Positions 8,907-17,165 of a DNA stretch of 64,000 nucleotides are shown in pieces. The DNA lies in assembly GCF_030063205.1 (NCBI RefSeq), contig NZ_JASISQ010000008.1, positions 23,423-87,422 of the forward strand, in the 5' to 3' direction. The stretch's first letter is position 1. Each line of letters begins with the position of its first letter. The notes beneath the pieces were generated by a model. The model had not been told where the DNA came from, searched no databases, and worked only from the letters and a program-made list of their open reading frames with translations. The stretch comes from Arthrobacter antibioticus. GTDB lineage: Bacteria > Actinomycetota > Actinomycetes > Actinomycetales > Micrococcaceae. Position numbers and translations under genes: made by a program.

Positions 8907-10784
8907 TTACTTCTTCTCGTCTGCGTCTTCGTCGATGATCTCGGCGTCAACGATGTCTTCTTCGGCGTCACCTTCCGGTGCGGCGCCTGTGGCACCTTCG
9001 GAAGCTCCGGCGTCGGCCGTTGCACCCTCAGCCTGCGCTGCGGCGTAAATTGCCTCGCCCAGGGTTGACTGTGAAGCCTGCAACTTCTCAAACGCAGTCT
9101 TCACTGCTTCGTCGTCGTCGCCGGCCAGGGCTGTCTTGAGCGCGGTGACATCTTCCTTCACCGGGTTCTTGACATCGTCAGCGAGCTTGTCGTCGTTATC
9201 AGCCAAGACCTTGTCCACGGAGTAGTGGAGCTGCTCTGCGGAGTTGCGCAGATCGGCTGCCTCGCGGCGGGTCTTGTCTTCAGCTGCGTGCTCTTCAGCT
9301 TCCTGAACCATGCGCTCAATGTCTTCCTTGGACAGTGAGGAGCCGCCCGTGATGGTCATTGACTGCTCAACACCGGTGCCCTTGTCCTTAGCGGAGACGT
9401 GCACAATACCGTTGGCGTCAATGTCGAAGGTGACCTCAACCTGCGGGACGCCGCGCGGAGCCGGCGCAATACCGGTCAGCTCGAACGTGCCCAGCGGCTT
9501 GTTATCGCGTGTGAACTGACGCTCCCCCTGGAAGACCTGAATGGCCACCGAGGGCTGGTTGTCATCAGCGGTTGTGAAGGTCTCGGAACGCTTGGTGGGG
9601 ATGGCCGTGTTGCGTTCGATCAGGTTGGTCATCACTCCGCCCTTGGTTTCAATTCCGAGGGACAACGGGGTGACGTCAATGAGCAGAACGTCCTTGCGCT
9701 CACCCTTGAGGACACCGGCCTGCAGTGCTGCGCCAACGGCCACCACCTCATCCGGGTTGACGCCCTTGTTGGGCTCCTTGCCGCCAGCCAATTCCTTGAC
9801 CAGTTCAACAACGGCAGGCATACGGGTGGAGCCACCGACCAGAACAATGTGATCAATGTCAGAAACCTTGATCCCGGCTTCCTTGATGACGTCATTGAAC
9901 GGCTTCTTGGTGCGCTCGAGCAGGTCCTTGGTCAGCTCCTGGAGCTTGGCACGGGTGAGCTGCTCGTCCAGGTGCACCGGTCCGTCAGCGGTAACCGAAA
10001 GATACTGCAAGGAGATGTTGGTGCTGGATGCCGAAGAGAGTTCCTTCTTGGCCTGCTCTGCTGATTCCTTCAGACGCTGCAGGGCGATCTTGTCCTTCGA
10101 CAGGTCGATGCCCTTGACCTTGAGCTGGTTCAGCAGGAAGTCAACGATCCGCTGATCCCAGTCGTCACCACCGAGGCGGTTGTCACCGTAGGTCGCGCGA
10201 ACCTGAATGGTGGAGAACTCGTCTTCATCCTTGCCAACTTCAAGCAAGGAAACGTCGAACGTTCCGCCACCGAGGTCGAATACCAGGATGAGTTCGTCTT
10301 CTTTGCCTTTTTCCAAGCCGTAGGCCAGCGCTGCTGCAGTGGGCTCGTTAACAATGCGCAATACGTTCAGACCGGCAATTTCGCCGGCTTCCTTCGTTGC
10401 CTGACGCTCAGCGTCATTGAAGTAGGCCGGGACGGTGATAACAGCGTCGGTGACCTTCTCGCCCAGGTAAGCTTCGGCGTCGTTCTTGAGCTTCATCAAG
10501 GTACGAGCGGAGATTTCCTGCGCCGTGTACTTTTTGTCATCGATCGAAACTGACCAGTCGGTGCCCATGTGGCGCTTGACGGATGCGATGGTGCGATCAA
10601 TGTTGTTCACTGCCTGGCGCTTGGCGATCTCGCCGACCAGGACTTCGCCGCTCTTGGAGAAGGCGACTACTGAGGGGGTGGTGCGGCCGCCTTCAGCGTT
10701 GGCGATGACTGTGGGCTCGCCACCTTCGAGGACGGATACAACAGAGTTGGTGGTTCCGAGGTCAATACCTACGGCACGTGACAT
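8907..10784 (-). CDS. dnaK: Molecular chaperone DnaK (Hsp70)
   Basis: This 625-residue Hsp70 is complete: an ATPase domain starting [17 protein letters not shown], a [14 protein letters not shown] phosphate loop (about residues 165-178), a hydrophobic linker [13 protein letters not shown], a substrate-binding domain and an acidic C-terminal tail ending DADEKK. It folds and protects proteins under stress and in actinobacteria is also the co-repressor of HspR. It is first in the dnaK-grpE-dnaJ-hspR operon. AGGAACC lies upstream of the ATG, and the 5' region holds a promoter and two HAIR operators. Confidence 0.98.
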   Translation of the reverse strand: MSRAVGIDLGTTNSVVSVLEGGEPTVIANAEGGRTTPSVVAFSKSGEVLVGEIAKRQAVNNIDRTIASVKRHMGTDWSVSIDDKKYTAQEISARTLMKLKNDAEAYLGEKVTDAVITVPAYFNDAERQATKEAGEIAGLNVLRIVNEPTAAALAYGLEKGKEDELILVFDLGGGTFDVSLLEVGKDEDEFSTIQVRATYGDNRLGGDDWDQRIVDFLLNQLKVKGIDLSKDKIALQRLKESAEQAKKELSSASSTNISLQYLSVTADGPVHLDEQLTRAKLQELTKDLLERTKKPFNDVIKEAGIKVSDIDHIVLVGGSTRMPAVVELVKELAGGKEPNKGVNPDEVVAVGAALQAGVLKGERKDVLLIDVTPLSLGIETKGGVMTNLIERNTAIPTKRSETFTTADDNQPSVAIQVFQGERQFTRDNKPLGTFELTGIAPAPRGVPQVEVTFDIDANGIVHVSAKDKGTGVEQSMTITGGSSLSKEDIERMVQEAEEHAAEDKTRREAADLRNSAEQLHYSVDKVLADNDDKLADDVKNPVKEDVTALKTALAGDDDEAVKTAFEKLQASQSTLGEAIYAAAQAEGATADAGASEGATGAAPEGDAEEDIVDAEIIDEDADEKK

Positions 10785-10820
10785 AAGTGGTTCCTTTCAT
10801 GAGCCGCTGCGTGAACTTAT

Positions 10821-10835
10821 CCGCCATGATGGCGG
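10821..10835. other. 15-bp palindrome in the dnaK leader
   Basis: CCGCCAT-G-ATGGCGG forms a perfect 7-bp inverted repeat around one central base. It lies between the dnaK start and the downstream HAIR site, so it falls in the predicted 5' untranslated RNA. A role in mRNA structure or as an extra operator is possible but not shown. Confidence 0.6.
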
Positions 10836-10856
10836 CGGGTCGCTCAACCAGCGGTA

Positions 10857-10875
10857 TTGAGCGTTCTGGACTCAA
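10857..10875. promoter_or_regulatory. HAIR-type HspR operator 1
   Basis: TTGAGC (10857-10862), 7 nt, ACTCAA (10870-10875) matches the core of the HspR-associated inverted repeat, CTTGAGT-N7-ACTCAAG. It covers the predicted transcription start of dnaK, a position suited to repression. Confidence 0.85.
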
Positions 10876-10902
10876 CTTTACTCAGCCTCGCCGCCATGTC
10901 AA
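10875..10902 (-). promoter_or_regulatory. Predicted dnaK promoter
   Basis: On the minus strand TTGACA (10902-10897) is followed after 16 nt by TAAAGT (10880-10875), a good vegetative-type promoter. It lies between the two HAIR repeats, so HspR bound at both would bracket RNA polymerase. Confidence 0.75.
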
Positions 10903-10908
10903 ATGAAC

Positions 10909-10927
10909 TTGAGCGTAGTAGGCTCAA
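10909..10927. promoter_or_regulatory. HAIR-type HspR operator 2
   Basis: TTGAGC (10909-10914), 7 nt, GCTCAA (10922-10927) is a perfectly symmetric HAIR core just upstream of the -35 element of dnaK. Spacing to the first HAIR centre is about 52 bp, close to five helical turns. Confidence 0.85.
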
Positions 10928-11040
10928 CTTTCACTTTAGGCGAACATGCGCGACGTCGGATGGCTGGCTTGGGCTGGCAGACCCGCCACCGGGCCAGAAG
11001 GCCAGCAGGTGCTGCTATATCGACAATCGTCAATCGCGGG

Positions 11041-11046
11041 GATAAT
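11041..11046 (+). promoter_or_regulatory. -10 element for a leaderless arsR-type gene
   Basis: GATAAT ends 6 nt before the ATG at 11053, so transcription would begin at or next to the start codon. No good Shine-Dalgarno is present. Confidence 0.6.
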
Positions 11047-11052
11047 GGGGCC

Positions 11053-11460
11053 ATGGACACTTCGCCCTCACTCAGCCCGGGCCCTGCTCTCGCCAGCTCA
11101 GCTCTCGCCAGCTCTGCACTCGCCAGCCCAACACTCGCCAGTCCGGCAGCTGCGTGCGGCCCCGGCACTGAACCAACTCTGAGCGCAATCCAGGCCCAAC
11201 AGACCGCCCGGCTACTTAAAGCTCTCGCCGATCCCAACCGTTTACGGCTGCTCTCCATCGTTAAAGCGGGCAACGGCGGTGAGGCCTGCGTATGCGACCT
11301 CACTGAGCCACTGGACCTTGGCCAGCCCACCATTTCCCACCACCTAAAAATCCTGGTGGATGCGGGCTTGCTGAGTCGCGAAAAACGCGGCACGTGGGCT
11401 TATTACTCCTTGGTGCCAGGGGCACTCGAGGCTGCCTCAACAAGTATTCTTAGCCTGTAA
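11053..11460 (+). CDS. ArsR/SmtB-family metal-sensing repressor
   Basis: This 135-residue winged-helix repressor carries E77-A-C79-V-C81-D-L in the recognition region, the cysteine pair used by ArsR/CmtR-type sensors to bind thiophilic metals or arsenite. The DNA-contact helix is PTISHHLKIL. The first 40 residues are a low-complexity tail built from four 15-bp DNA repeats. The start at 11053 is supported by GATAAT 6 nt upstream. No arsenic or metal exporter is adjacent; the next gene is a LysE-type exporter, so the regulated target is unclear. Confidence 0.85.
   Translation: MDTSPSLSPGPALASSALASSALASPTLASPAAACGPGTEPTLSAIQAQQTARLLKALADPNRLRLLSIVKAGNGGEACVCDLTEPLDLGQPTISHHLKILVDAGLLSREKRGTWAYYSLVPGALEAASTSILSL
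11086..11145 (+). repeat. Four 15-bp in-frame tandem repeats in the ArsR-type gene
   Basis: Units at 11086-11100, 11101-11115, 11116-11130 and 11131-11145 are close copies around CTCGCCAG and encode ALASS/ALASP-like pentapeptides. Being a multiple of three, the expansion keeps the frame and only lengthens the N-terminal tail. Confidence 0.85.
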
Positions 11461-11537
11461 AATCCAGGGTTCGCAGGCTGAGGGCCCAGTGCCGACCCTG
11501 TCAGCACGAACCCGCTTCCGCACCCTAAACTGAACGG

Positions 11538-12158
11538 GTGCAATTCTCCCTTTGGCTAGCCCTAGCAGGCGCTGGCGCCATGATCTCCCTGACTCCCGGC
11601 GCGGGCGCCATTAACACCATGTCCAACTCGTTAACGGCAGGCTTCCGCCGCTCATTTTGGGGCATCCTGGGCCAGCAATTGGCCTTGGTAATTCATATTG
11701 TCATCGTGGCCGCAGGAGTTGGCATCATCGTTTCCAGCTCCCCGATCCTCTTCCTCCTCATCCGTTACGTGGGCGCCGCCTACCTGGTTTATCTAGGCAT
11801 CAGGTCGCTGCTGGCTAAGGTTGAGAAGAACGACGGCGGGAAATCCGCTGCCGCTGTTGAGCCGGGCCTCTCGATGTTCCGTCGCGGCCTGTGGGTGAAT
11901 CTCCTCAACCCCAAAGCGATCGTCTTCTTCCTAGCGTTCATGCCCCAGTTCATTCGGCCGGCGGATCCGCTGCTCCCGCAATACGTAGTCCTGACCGCGA
12001 CGGTGGTGCTCATTGACATCATTGTCATGTGGTTTGTTTTTGCCGCCGGCGCAAAGCAACTCAAACACCTAACGGCCAGCGAGCACGGGCAATTACTGCT
12101 CAACAGAATTTTTGGCGTGATGTTCATTGTTGTTGGGATCCTGCTCGCGCTGGTCTAG
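11538..12158 (+). CDS. LysE/RhtB-family amino-acid exporter
   Basis: This 206-residue protein with six predicted membrane helices is a LysE-superfamily exporter. Family landmarks are LTPGAGAINTMSNSLTAG near the N-terminus, where the first loop is conserved, and GLWVNLLNPKAIVFFLAFMPQF (about residues 117-138; the NPKA motif). Such carriers export amino acids or related small molecules; the substrate is unknown. The GTG start at 11538 lies 7 nt after a TAAACT -10-like hexamer (11525-11530), suggesting a leaderless mRNA. It is next to, but probably not co-transcribed with, the ArsR-type gene. Confidence 0.88.
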   Translation: MQFSLWLALAGAGAMISLTPGAGAINTMSNSLTAGFRRSFWGILGQQLALVIHIVIVAAGVGIIVSSSPILFLLIRYVGAAYLVYLGIRSLLAKVEKNDGGKSAAAVEPGLSMFRRGLWVNLLNPKAIVFFLAFMPQFIRPADPLLPQYVVLTATVVLIDIIVMWFVFAAGAKQLKHLTASEHGQLLLNRIFGVMFIVVGILLALV

Positions 12159-12171
12159 CGTCGCGCTGGTC
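12145..12171 (+). repeat. Direct repeat spanning the lysE-type gene end
   Basis: TCGCGCTGGTC at 12145-12155 recurs at 12161-12171 (period 16). The first copy encodes the last residues of the exporter; the second follows its stop codon. It belongs to the set of gene-end duplications in this window. Confidence 0.7.
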
Positions 12172-12201
12172 CGCAGGCTAATCCACCAAACTTCACGCCG
12201 A

Positions 12202-12207
12202 TAGACT
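12202..12207 (+). promoter_or_regulatory. -10 element for a leaderless phosphatase gene
   Basis: TAGACT ends 6 nt before the ATG at 12214; no Shine-Dalgarno is seen. Confidence 0.6.
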
Positions 12208-12213
12208 AACCCC

Positions 12214-12699
12214 ATGACCACTCCTTATCGGATCATGACCGTTTGTACCGGCAATATCTGCCGCTCCCCTATGGCCGAATACATGTTGGTCAGCGCCGCA
12301 ACAGAGGCTGGCCTGGATCTCGAGATTGATTCCTGCGGGACTACGGCATGGGAGGTTGGGAACGCGATTGACCCGCGCGCCAAAGCACTCTTGGCGCGCC
12401 ACGCCATTGAGAGCAGTGACCATCGTGCTCGGGCATTTAATCCTAGTTGGTTCGCCGAACGGGACCTCATCCTGGCCCTAGACATAGACCACTTCCAAGC
12501 TCTGCGGGCGCTTGCCCCGGACGCAGCTGCAGCCGCCAAGATCCGCATGCTGCGCTCCTTCGATCCGGCGTTGTCCGGCGCCAAACCCAAACAACAGGGC
12601 ATCTACGATCCTTGGTTTGGGGACGCGAAGGACTTTCAGGTCAGCTGGGATCTGATTGCGGCAGCAATTCCAGGTATTTTGGCACACACTCGTGGCTAG
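12214..12699 (+). CDS. Low-molecular-weight protein tyrosine phosphatase
   Basis: This 161-residue cytoplasmic phosphatase has the P-loop C11-TGNIC-R17-S (CX5R) and the general acid loop Y-D132-PWFGD, both complete, so it should be active on phosphotyrosine or related phosphoesters. The length is typical for the family (about 150-165). A TAGACT hexamer 6 nt before the ATG suggests a leaderless message. Its last 8 bases overlap the preferred GTG start of the kinase-PabB fusion gene, implying translational coupling. A functional tie to that protein is possible but unproven. Confidence 0.92.
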   Translation: MTTPYRIMTVCTGNICRSPMAEYMLVSAATEAGLDLEIDSCGTTAWEVGNAIDPRAKALLARHAIESSDHRARAFNPSWFAERDLILALDIDHFQALRALAPDAAAAAKIRMLRSFDPALSGAKPKQQGIYDPWFGDAKDFQVSWDLIAAAIPGILAHTRG

Positions 12700-14839
12700 T
12701 ACCCCACGGCCTGTCATCATCGCCATTGACGGCCGCTCCGGTGCGGGAAAAACTACCGTGGCGGTGGAGCTGGCCGCACTACTGCGCCGCCATAGGGCCG
12801 TGTCGTTGTTTCATCTGGAAGACATCTACCCGGGGTGGGATGGCTTGGCCGGCGGCGTGCAGCGCTACATCGACTCCGTTCTGCGCCCCTTGCACCAGGG
12901 CCTGCCCGCTACCTGGACCGCGTGGGATTGGGAGTCCAAGAACGACGGCGCCCCGCGCACCACCGCCGTGGCCCCGGTGGTGCTCGTGGAGGGTGTGGGT
13001 TCCTCGCATGGGAAGGCTGCCGAGTTCCTCGACGCGATCATTTGGGTTGATGCTCCCGGCTTGGTTCGCAAGCAACGCGCTTTGGCCCGTGACGGGGACA
13101 TCTATGCGCCTTTCTGGGATATTTGGGCCGAGCAGGAGGAACGGCTGCTGGAGCAGGATGCAGGTGAGAGCGCGTCAGCTGCTGTGGCCGACATTATTAT
13201 TGACGGCACCCACGGCGTCGCTGACGCACCTCCGGTGGTTCTTCAGGCGCTCTCAACTCTTCCCGCCATGGAGCATGTGCTGGGGCCCGAACTTGCACGC
13301 CGCCGCGGCCTGGACTTTTCAGTAGTTTGCCTTGACGGTCTGCCACCTGCCGCTATCCTCTTTGACGTACTCTATGGCAACGCACAAAACGCCGTGTGGC
13401 TGGACAGTTCCGACTCCGCCACGGATAAGCAAGCGGCCTCCCGTTCACGGTTTTCAGTCATGGCCGATGATTCCGGTTGCTTCGGCCAGCTCGCCCGCCA
13501 TGAGCATGGTGTGACAACTGTGTTGGCCAGTCAGGTTACAACCCGTATTGGCGGCCCCTTCTTCCAGTGGCTGGATTCTGTCTGGGGGAGAAAAGCTGTG
13601 CGGGCCCCATCGCATTACCCCGGTGATTTCACCCTGGGCTGGCTAGGTTATCTGGGCTACGACCTCAAAGCTGAAACCGGCGGTTGCGCGTCCCCCACCC
13701 CAAGGAGCGCCACGCCCTCTGATGACATGCCCTCTGATGACACTGCCCCTGGCGTGACTGTCCCCGCAGCGGCTTTGCTCTTTGCCGGCCGCGCCGTGGT
13801 TCTTGACCATCTACAAGACTGCCTTTACGTTTTGACGCTGACAAGCCCCCACCAGCCTGGCTCCACCCAAGAATCAGCGGACTTTTGCGCCAGGGTCCGT
13901 ACGGCCCTTGCCGCCGCAAGGGCCGCCGCACCCAACGAACCTGGCCAGTCGGCGTCGTCCGTCTGTGGAGCCGCGCCGCAGTTCACAATCCGTGACGGGG
14001 AACTGCGCTACAAGTCGATGATCGCCGCCGCGAAAGCTGAAATTCACGACGGCAACAGCTATGAAATTTGCCTGACCACCCAGTTGGAGGCCCGCTTACC
14101 GCTCAGAATGGCGCCCTTGAGCACCTATGCAGCGTTGCGAAAGCGGAACCCAACACCGTTTTCGGCCTTTCTGCGCCTCGGCACAATGAGTGTTTGCAGC
14201 ACCTCCCCCGAACGTTTTCTGCGCATTGACTCTGAGGGACTCATGCGCGCCGAACCCATCAAGGGCACGCGCCGCCGCGATGCAGATCCGGAGCTGGACG
14301 CCGCGCTCAAGGAAGATCTGGGCGTCTCGGAGAAAGACAGGGCGGAGAACATCATGATCGTGGATCTGCTCCGGAACGACCTCTCCCGCTTCGCCATCCC
14401 GCAATCCCTGACAGTCCCGCGCCTGTGCCAGATCGAAACTTACGCCACCGTGCACCAGATGGTCAGCACCATCGAAGCCCGGCTGGCCCCCGGAAGTTCG
14501 CGGGCACAAGCCGTTGCCGCAGCATTCCCGGCCGGTTCAATGACGGGCGCCCCCAAAATCAGCACCATGGCCATCCTTGACGCGCTCGAGGCCGGGACCC
14601 GCGGGATCTATTCGGGCGCCATTGGCTACTTTTCGCTTAACGCGGCCACCGATCTCTCTGTTGTGATCCGTACGCTAATCTTGCAGGACACGCACGACGG
14701 CGGCACGCACCTTTCCCTGGGTATCGGCGGCGCCATTACGGCTGACTCCCAGGACGAGGCAGAGTGGCAGGAGATCCAGGCCAAAGCCCATGGCGTCCTG
14801 TCTACGTTGGGCTCAACCTTTCCTGCGCACCATTGTTGA
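12692..14839 (+). CDS. pabB: P-loop (uridine-kinase-like) NTPase fused to aminodeoxychorismate synthase PabB
   Basis: This 715-residue fusion has an N-terminal domain (about 1-195) with Walker A DGRSGAGKTT (K20), resembling small nucleoside/pantothenate kinases. From about 205 onward it is a full chorismate-utilising component I: the catalytic domain starts near 430 and carries PIKGT with K524, the lysine that separates aminodeoxychorismate synthase from anthranilate synthase. It also has DLLRNDLSRF and FPAGSMTGAPK. Together with PabC it makes p-aminobenzoate for folate. I prefer GTG 12692, overlapping the phosphatase stop, to a TTG at 12656. No pabA is in the window. The kinase substrate is unknown. 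Confidence 0.88.
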   Translation: MASTPRPVIIAIDGRSGAGKTTVAVELAALLRRHRAVSLFHLEDIYPGWDGLAGGVQRYIDSVLRPLHQGLPATWTAWDWESKNDGAPRTTAVAPVVLVEGVGSSHGKAAEFLDAIIWVDAPGLVRKQRALARDGDIYAPFWDIWAEQEERLLEQDAGESASAAVADIIIDGTHGVADAPPVVLQALSTLPAMEHVLGPELARRRGLDFSVVCLDGLPPAAILFDVLYGNAQNAVWLDSSDSATDKQAASRSRFSVMADDSGCFGQLARHEHGVTTVLASQVTTRIGGPFFQWLDSVWGRKAVRAPSHYPGDFTLGWLGYLGYDLKAETGGCASPTPRSATPSDDMPSDDTAPGVTVPAAALLFAGRAVVLDHLQDCLYVLTLTSPHQPGSTQESADFCARVRTALAAARAAAPNEPGQSASSVCGAAPQFTIRDGELRYKSMIAAAKAEIHDGNSYEICLTTQLEARLPLRMAPLSTYAALRKRNPTPFSAFLRLGTMSVCSTSPERFLRIDSEGLMRAEPIKGTRRRDADPELDAALKEDLGVSEKDRAENIMIVDLLRNDLSRFAIPQSLTVPRLCQIETYATVHQMVSTIEARLAPGSSRAQAVAAAFPAGSMTGAPKISTMAILDALEAGTRGIYSGAIGYFSLNAATDLSVVIRTLILQDTHDGGTHLSLGIGGAITADSQDEAEWQEIQAKAHGVLSTLGSTFPAHHC
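13714..13743 (+). repeat. 15-bp in-frame tandem duplication in the pabB fusion
   Basis: Units 13714-13728 and 13729-13743 differ at one base and encode PSDDM/PSDDT in a poorly conserved loop around residues 341-350. Confidence 0.8.
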
Positions 14840-14841
14840 CC

Positions 14842-14874
14842 AATAGTGCGCCACGGGCACTGTGGCGCACTATT
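14842..14874. terminator. 13-bp palindrome between convergent pabB and cls
   Basis: The arms at 14842-14854 and 14862-14874 pair perfectly around a 7-nt loop. It begins 3 nt after the pabB stop and 28 bp beyond the cls stop, so it could end transcripts from both sides. T-runs are weak. Confidence 0.75.
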
Positions 14875-14901
14875 CGTTAACAATGGCGCGCAGAAGCGAC
14901 G

Positions 14902-16380
14902 CTACTGCAGGGTGGCCGTCAGCCTGGCCACGTTATCCACATACCGGGCAAGAATAGGTCGGTTGAGCCACTCCTCCAGTTTGAGCTCACGCGACATGGC
15001 GCGGTAATTATCTTCCACCAAGTGCATTTGTTTGACCACGTCGCGATCAATCATCATCACAGTCACTTCAAGGTTCAACGAGAAGCTGCGCATGTCCATA
15101 TTCGAGGATCCAATCACCGCAACGTCGTAGTCAACTGTGAAGTGCTTGGCATGCAGAACCAATGGCTTGGGATACAAGAAAATGTGCACCCCAGCCTTCA
15201 GTAAAGCCTCATAGTAAGAACGCTGGGCGTGGTGGACAAGAAACTGATCTCCCACCTCAGAGACAAATAGCTCCACGAGCACCCCGCGCTGGGCGGCCGT
15301 TGTGATGGCGTAGAGCAGCGAGTCATCGGGCACAAAATAGGGGCTGGAGATGGTGATGCACTCCTCCGCGGAATACAGCAGCGTGTTGAATAAGCGCAGG
15401 TTATTCTCCGTAACGAATCCCGGACCACTGGGTACCACCTGACACAACGAACCACCCGAGAACGAGTCCCAGTGGTAGGCCGCGAGCTGCGATTCAAGAG
15501 TCTCTTCAGTCTCCGCAGACCAGTCGGTGGCGAACATGACGTTCAGCGTTCCCACAATGGGGCCTTCTAGACGAGACATCAATTCCACCCATTGGCGGCC
15601 AACCCTGTGGTTTTTCCTTTTATGATAAGAAGGCTCAATAATATTTTGGGATCCCGTAAACCCGATTCGACCATCCACCACCAGTATTTTGCGGTGGTTG
15701 CGAAGATCTGGTCTACGCCACTGCCGCTTGACGGGCATCAGGGGAAGCATTCGTCGCCACTGAATCTGGCTGGCATTTAAACGCCGAATCATGGTCCTAT
15801 ATCCGGGCACCCGTAAAGAACCGATGTGATCAAAGAGAACCCTGACTCTGACCCCACGCTCCGCTGCCGCCTCAAGTTCGCAAAACAACCTATTGGTGCA
15901 GCTGTCCGAGCTCATAATATAAAACTCGGCGTTGACGTACTCGGTGGCCTTGCTCACCTCATCAGCCATAGCATCAAGTGAGGCTTGGTATCCATCTATG
16001 AGCTGTACCGAATTTCCACCCAACGCCGGGAAGAAACCAAGGTTCTGGTTCAGTTCCATAGCCGATCTCACCCAGGCGGGTCCCTCATATGTCCCCACTT
16101 GAGAGGCCACCTCCCGGGTGCCCTCAACGATGCGTTTGTTAACCGCATCCTGGGCCTCGCGTCGGCGCCTGGAAAGCCGGAAGTTTCCAAACATCAGGAA
16201 CAAGATCAACCCAATATAAGGCAAGAAAAAAATGCACAAAAGCCACGCCATGGCAGTTGTGGGACGGCGGTTTCCAGGGATGATGCCAAGCACAACGATT
16301 CGAATCGCTAGATCCACCACGATAATGAGCACCGAAAACCAAGAACCAGCTGTGGGCAGACTAAACGCCGTCCAGATCAT
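14902..16380 (-). CDS. cls: Cardiolipin synthase (phospholipase D family)
   Basis: This 492-residue membrane enzyme has two N-terminal helices (WFSVLIIVVDLAIRIVVLG and a second at about 45-65), then two PLD domains with complete HxKx4D motifs: NHRKILVVDG and LHAKHFTVDYD. It condenses two phosphatidylglycerols, or PG and CDP-diacylglycerol, to cardiolipin at the membrane. The start at 16380 is chosen for AGGAG 7 nt upstream; an upstream TTG would add 10 residues. It is transcribed against its neighbours, so probably on its own. Confidence 0.93.
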   Translation of the reverse strand: MIWTAFSLPTAGSWFSVLIIVVDLAIRIVVLGIIPGNRRPTTAMAWLLCIFFLPYIGLILFLMFGNFRLSRRRREAQDAVNKRIVEGTREVASQVGTYEGPAWVRSAMELNQNLGFFPALGGNSVQLIDGYQASLDAMADEVSKATEYVNAEFYIMSSDSCTNRLFCELEAAAERGVRVRVLFDHIGSLRVPGYRTMIRRLNASQIQWRRMLPLMPVKRQWRRPDLRNHRKILVVDGRIGFTGSQNIIEPSYHKRKNHRVGRQWVELMSRLEGPIVGTLNVMFATDWSAETEETLESQLAAYHWDSFSGGSLCQVVPSGPGFVTENNLRLFNTLLYSAEECITISSPYFVPDDSLLYAITTAAQRGVLVELFVSEVGDQFLVHHAQRSYYEALLKAGVHIFLYPKPLVLHAKHFTVDYDVAVIGSSNMDMRSFSLNLEVTVMMIDRDVVKQMHLVEDNYRAMSRELKLEEWLNRPILARYVDNVARLTATLQ

Positions 16381-16544
16381 GCAGGTGACTCCTAGTTTGT
16401 TTCCAAGCAATCCACACAGCGTATGCCACCGCTAGTGACAATAGCCTAGCCGCATGAGGCATCTGCGTAGCCTGTGCCGCTCCGGACACTGTCGCGGCTA
16501 TGCTGTGCATAAAGTGCAGGTCAACAGCAGAAAGAAGCGCCGTC

Positions 16545-17156
16545 ATGAGTAGCACGGACAGCCCCCACAGCAACACCGACGTCTTTGCTCTTGATCCGCA
16601 CAGGCTTACCCAAACAGCGGTCAAGGGACTGCGTATTGCGTTTGCCATCAGCGGCGCAGTGGCCCTGGTCCTGGGTCTGCTGCTTTTGCTCTGGCCCACC
16701 AAGACGTTGGCTGTCGTGGCCATTTTCCTTGGCATCAACTTTCTCATCACCGGAGGCGTGAAAGTAGCGCTCGGAATTTTCAGCCACAGCCTCTCCGCAG
16801 GCATGCGCGTCTTAGATATCCTGCTCGGTCTATTCGTTATGGTTGCAGGCATCATCGCCCTGCGGAACTCTGCCGCCACCGGCGAAGCCCTTTTGGTGTT
16901 CACTGTCATCTTGATCGGCATCGGCTGGATCTTCGAGGGCATCATCGCTATGGCCGAAGCTGGCAAGGGCCCCACCCGTCTCTGGGCCATAGTCTTTGCC
17001 GTCATCAGTGTCCTAGCGGGAATCATGGTGCTGGCGGTTCCCGCTTGGACGGCCATGTGGTTGCTGCTGATGACTGCCATCATGTTGATCATTCTGGGCA
17101 TAGTTGGTCTGGTTAGGGCGCTAACGTTCGGCAAGAAAATCACCCACACCCGCTAA
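16545..17156 (+). CDS. HdeD-family (DUF308) membrane protein
   Basis: This 203-residue protein has six hydrophobic helices with the repeated GxxLLxxP and G(I/L)xFLxxGxxxI pattern of the HdeD/DUF308 family, known from acid-stress membrane proteins; biochemical function is not established. The start at ATG 16545 follows an AGAAAGAAG stretch. An in-frame ATG at 16500 would add 15 residues. The stop codon TAA forms the first bases of the TAAACT hexamer that probably serves as -10 element of pabC. Confidence 0.75.
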   Translation: MSSTDSPHSNTDVFALDPHRLTQTAVKGLRIAFAISGAVALVLGLLLLLWPTKTLAVVAIFLGINFLITGGVKVALGIFSHSLSAGMRVLDILLGLFVMVAGIIALRNSAATGEALLVFTVILIGIGWIFEGIIAMAEAGKGPTRLWAIVFAVISVLAGIMVLAVPAWTAMWLLLMTAIMLIILGIVGLVRALTFGKKITHTR

Positions 17157-17159
17157 ACT
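17154..17159 (+). promoter_or_regulatory. -10 element of leaderless pabC, overlapping the upstream stop codon
   Basis: TAAACT uses the TAA stop of the HdeD-like gene as its first three bases and ends 6 nt before the pabC ATG. Confidence 0.6.
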
Positions 17160-17165
17160 CCGAAC

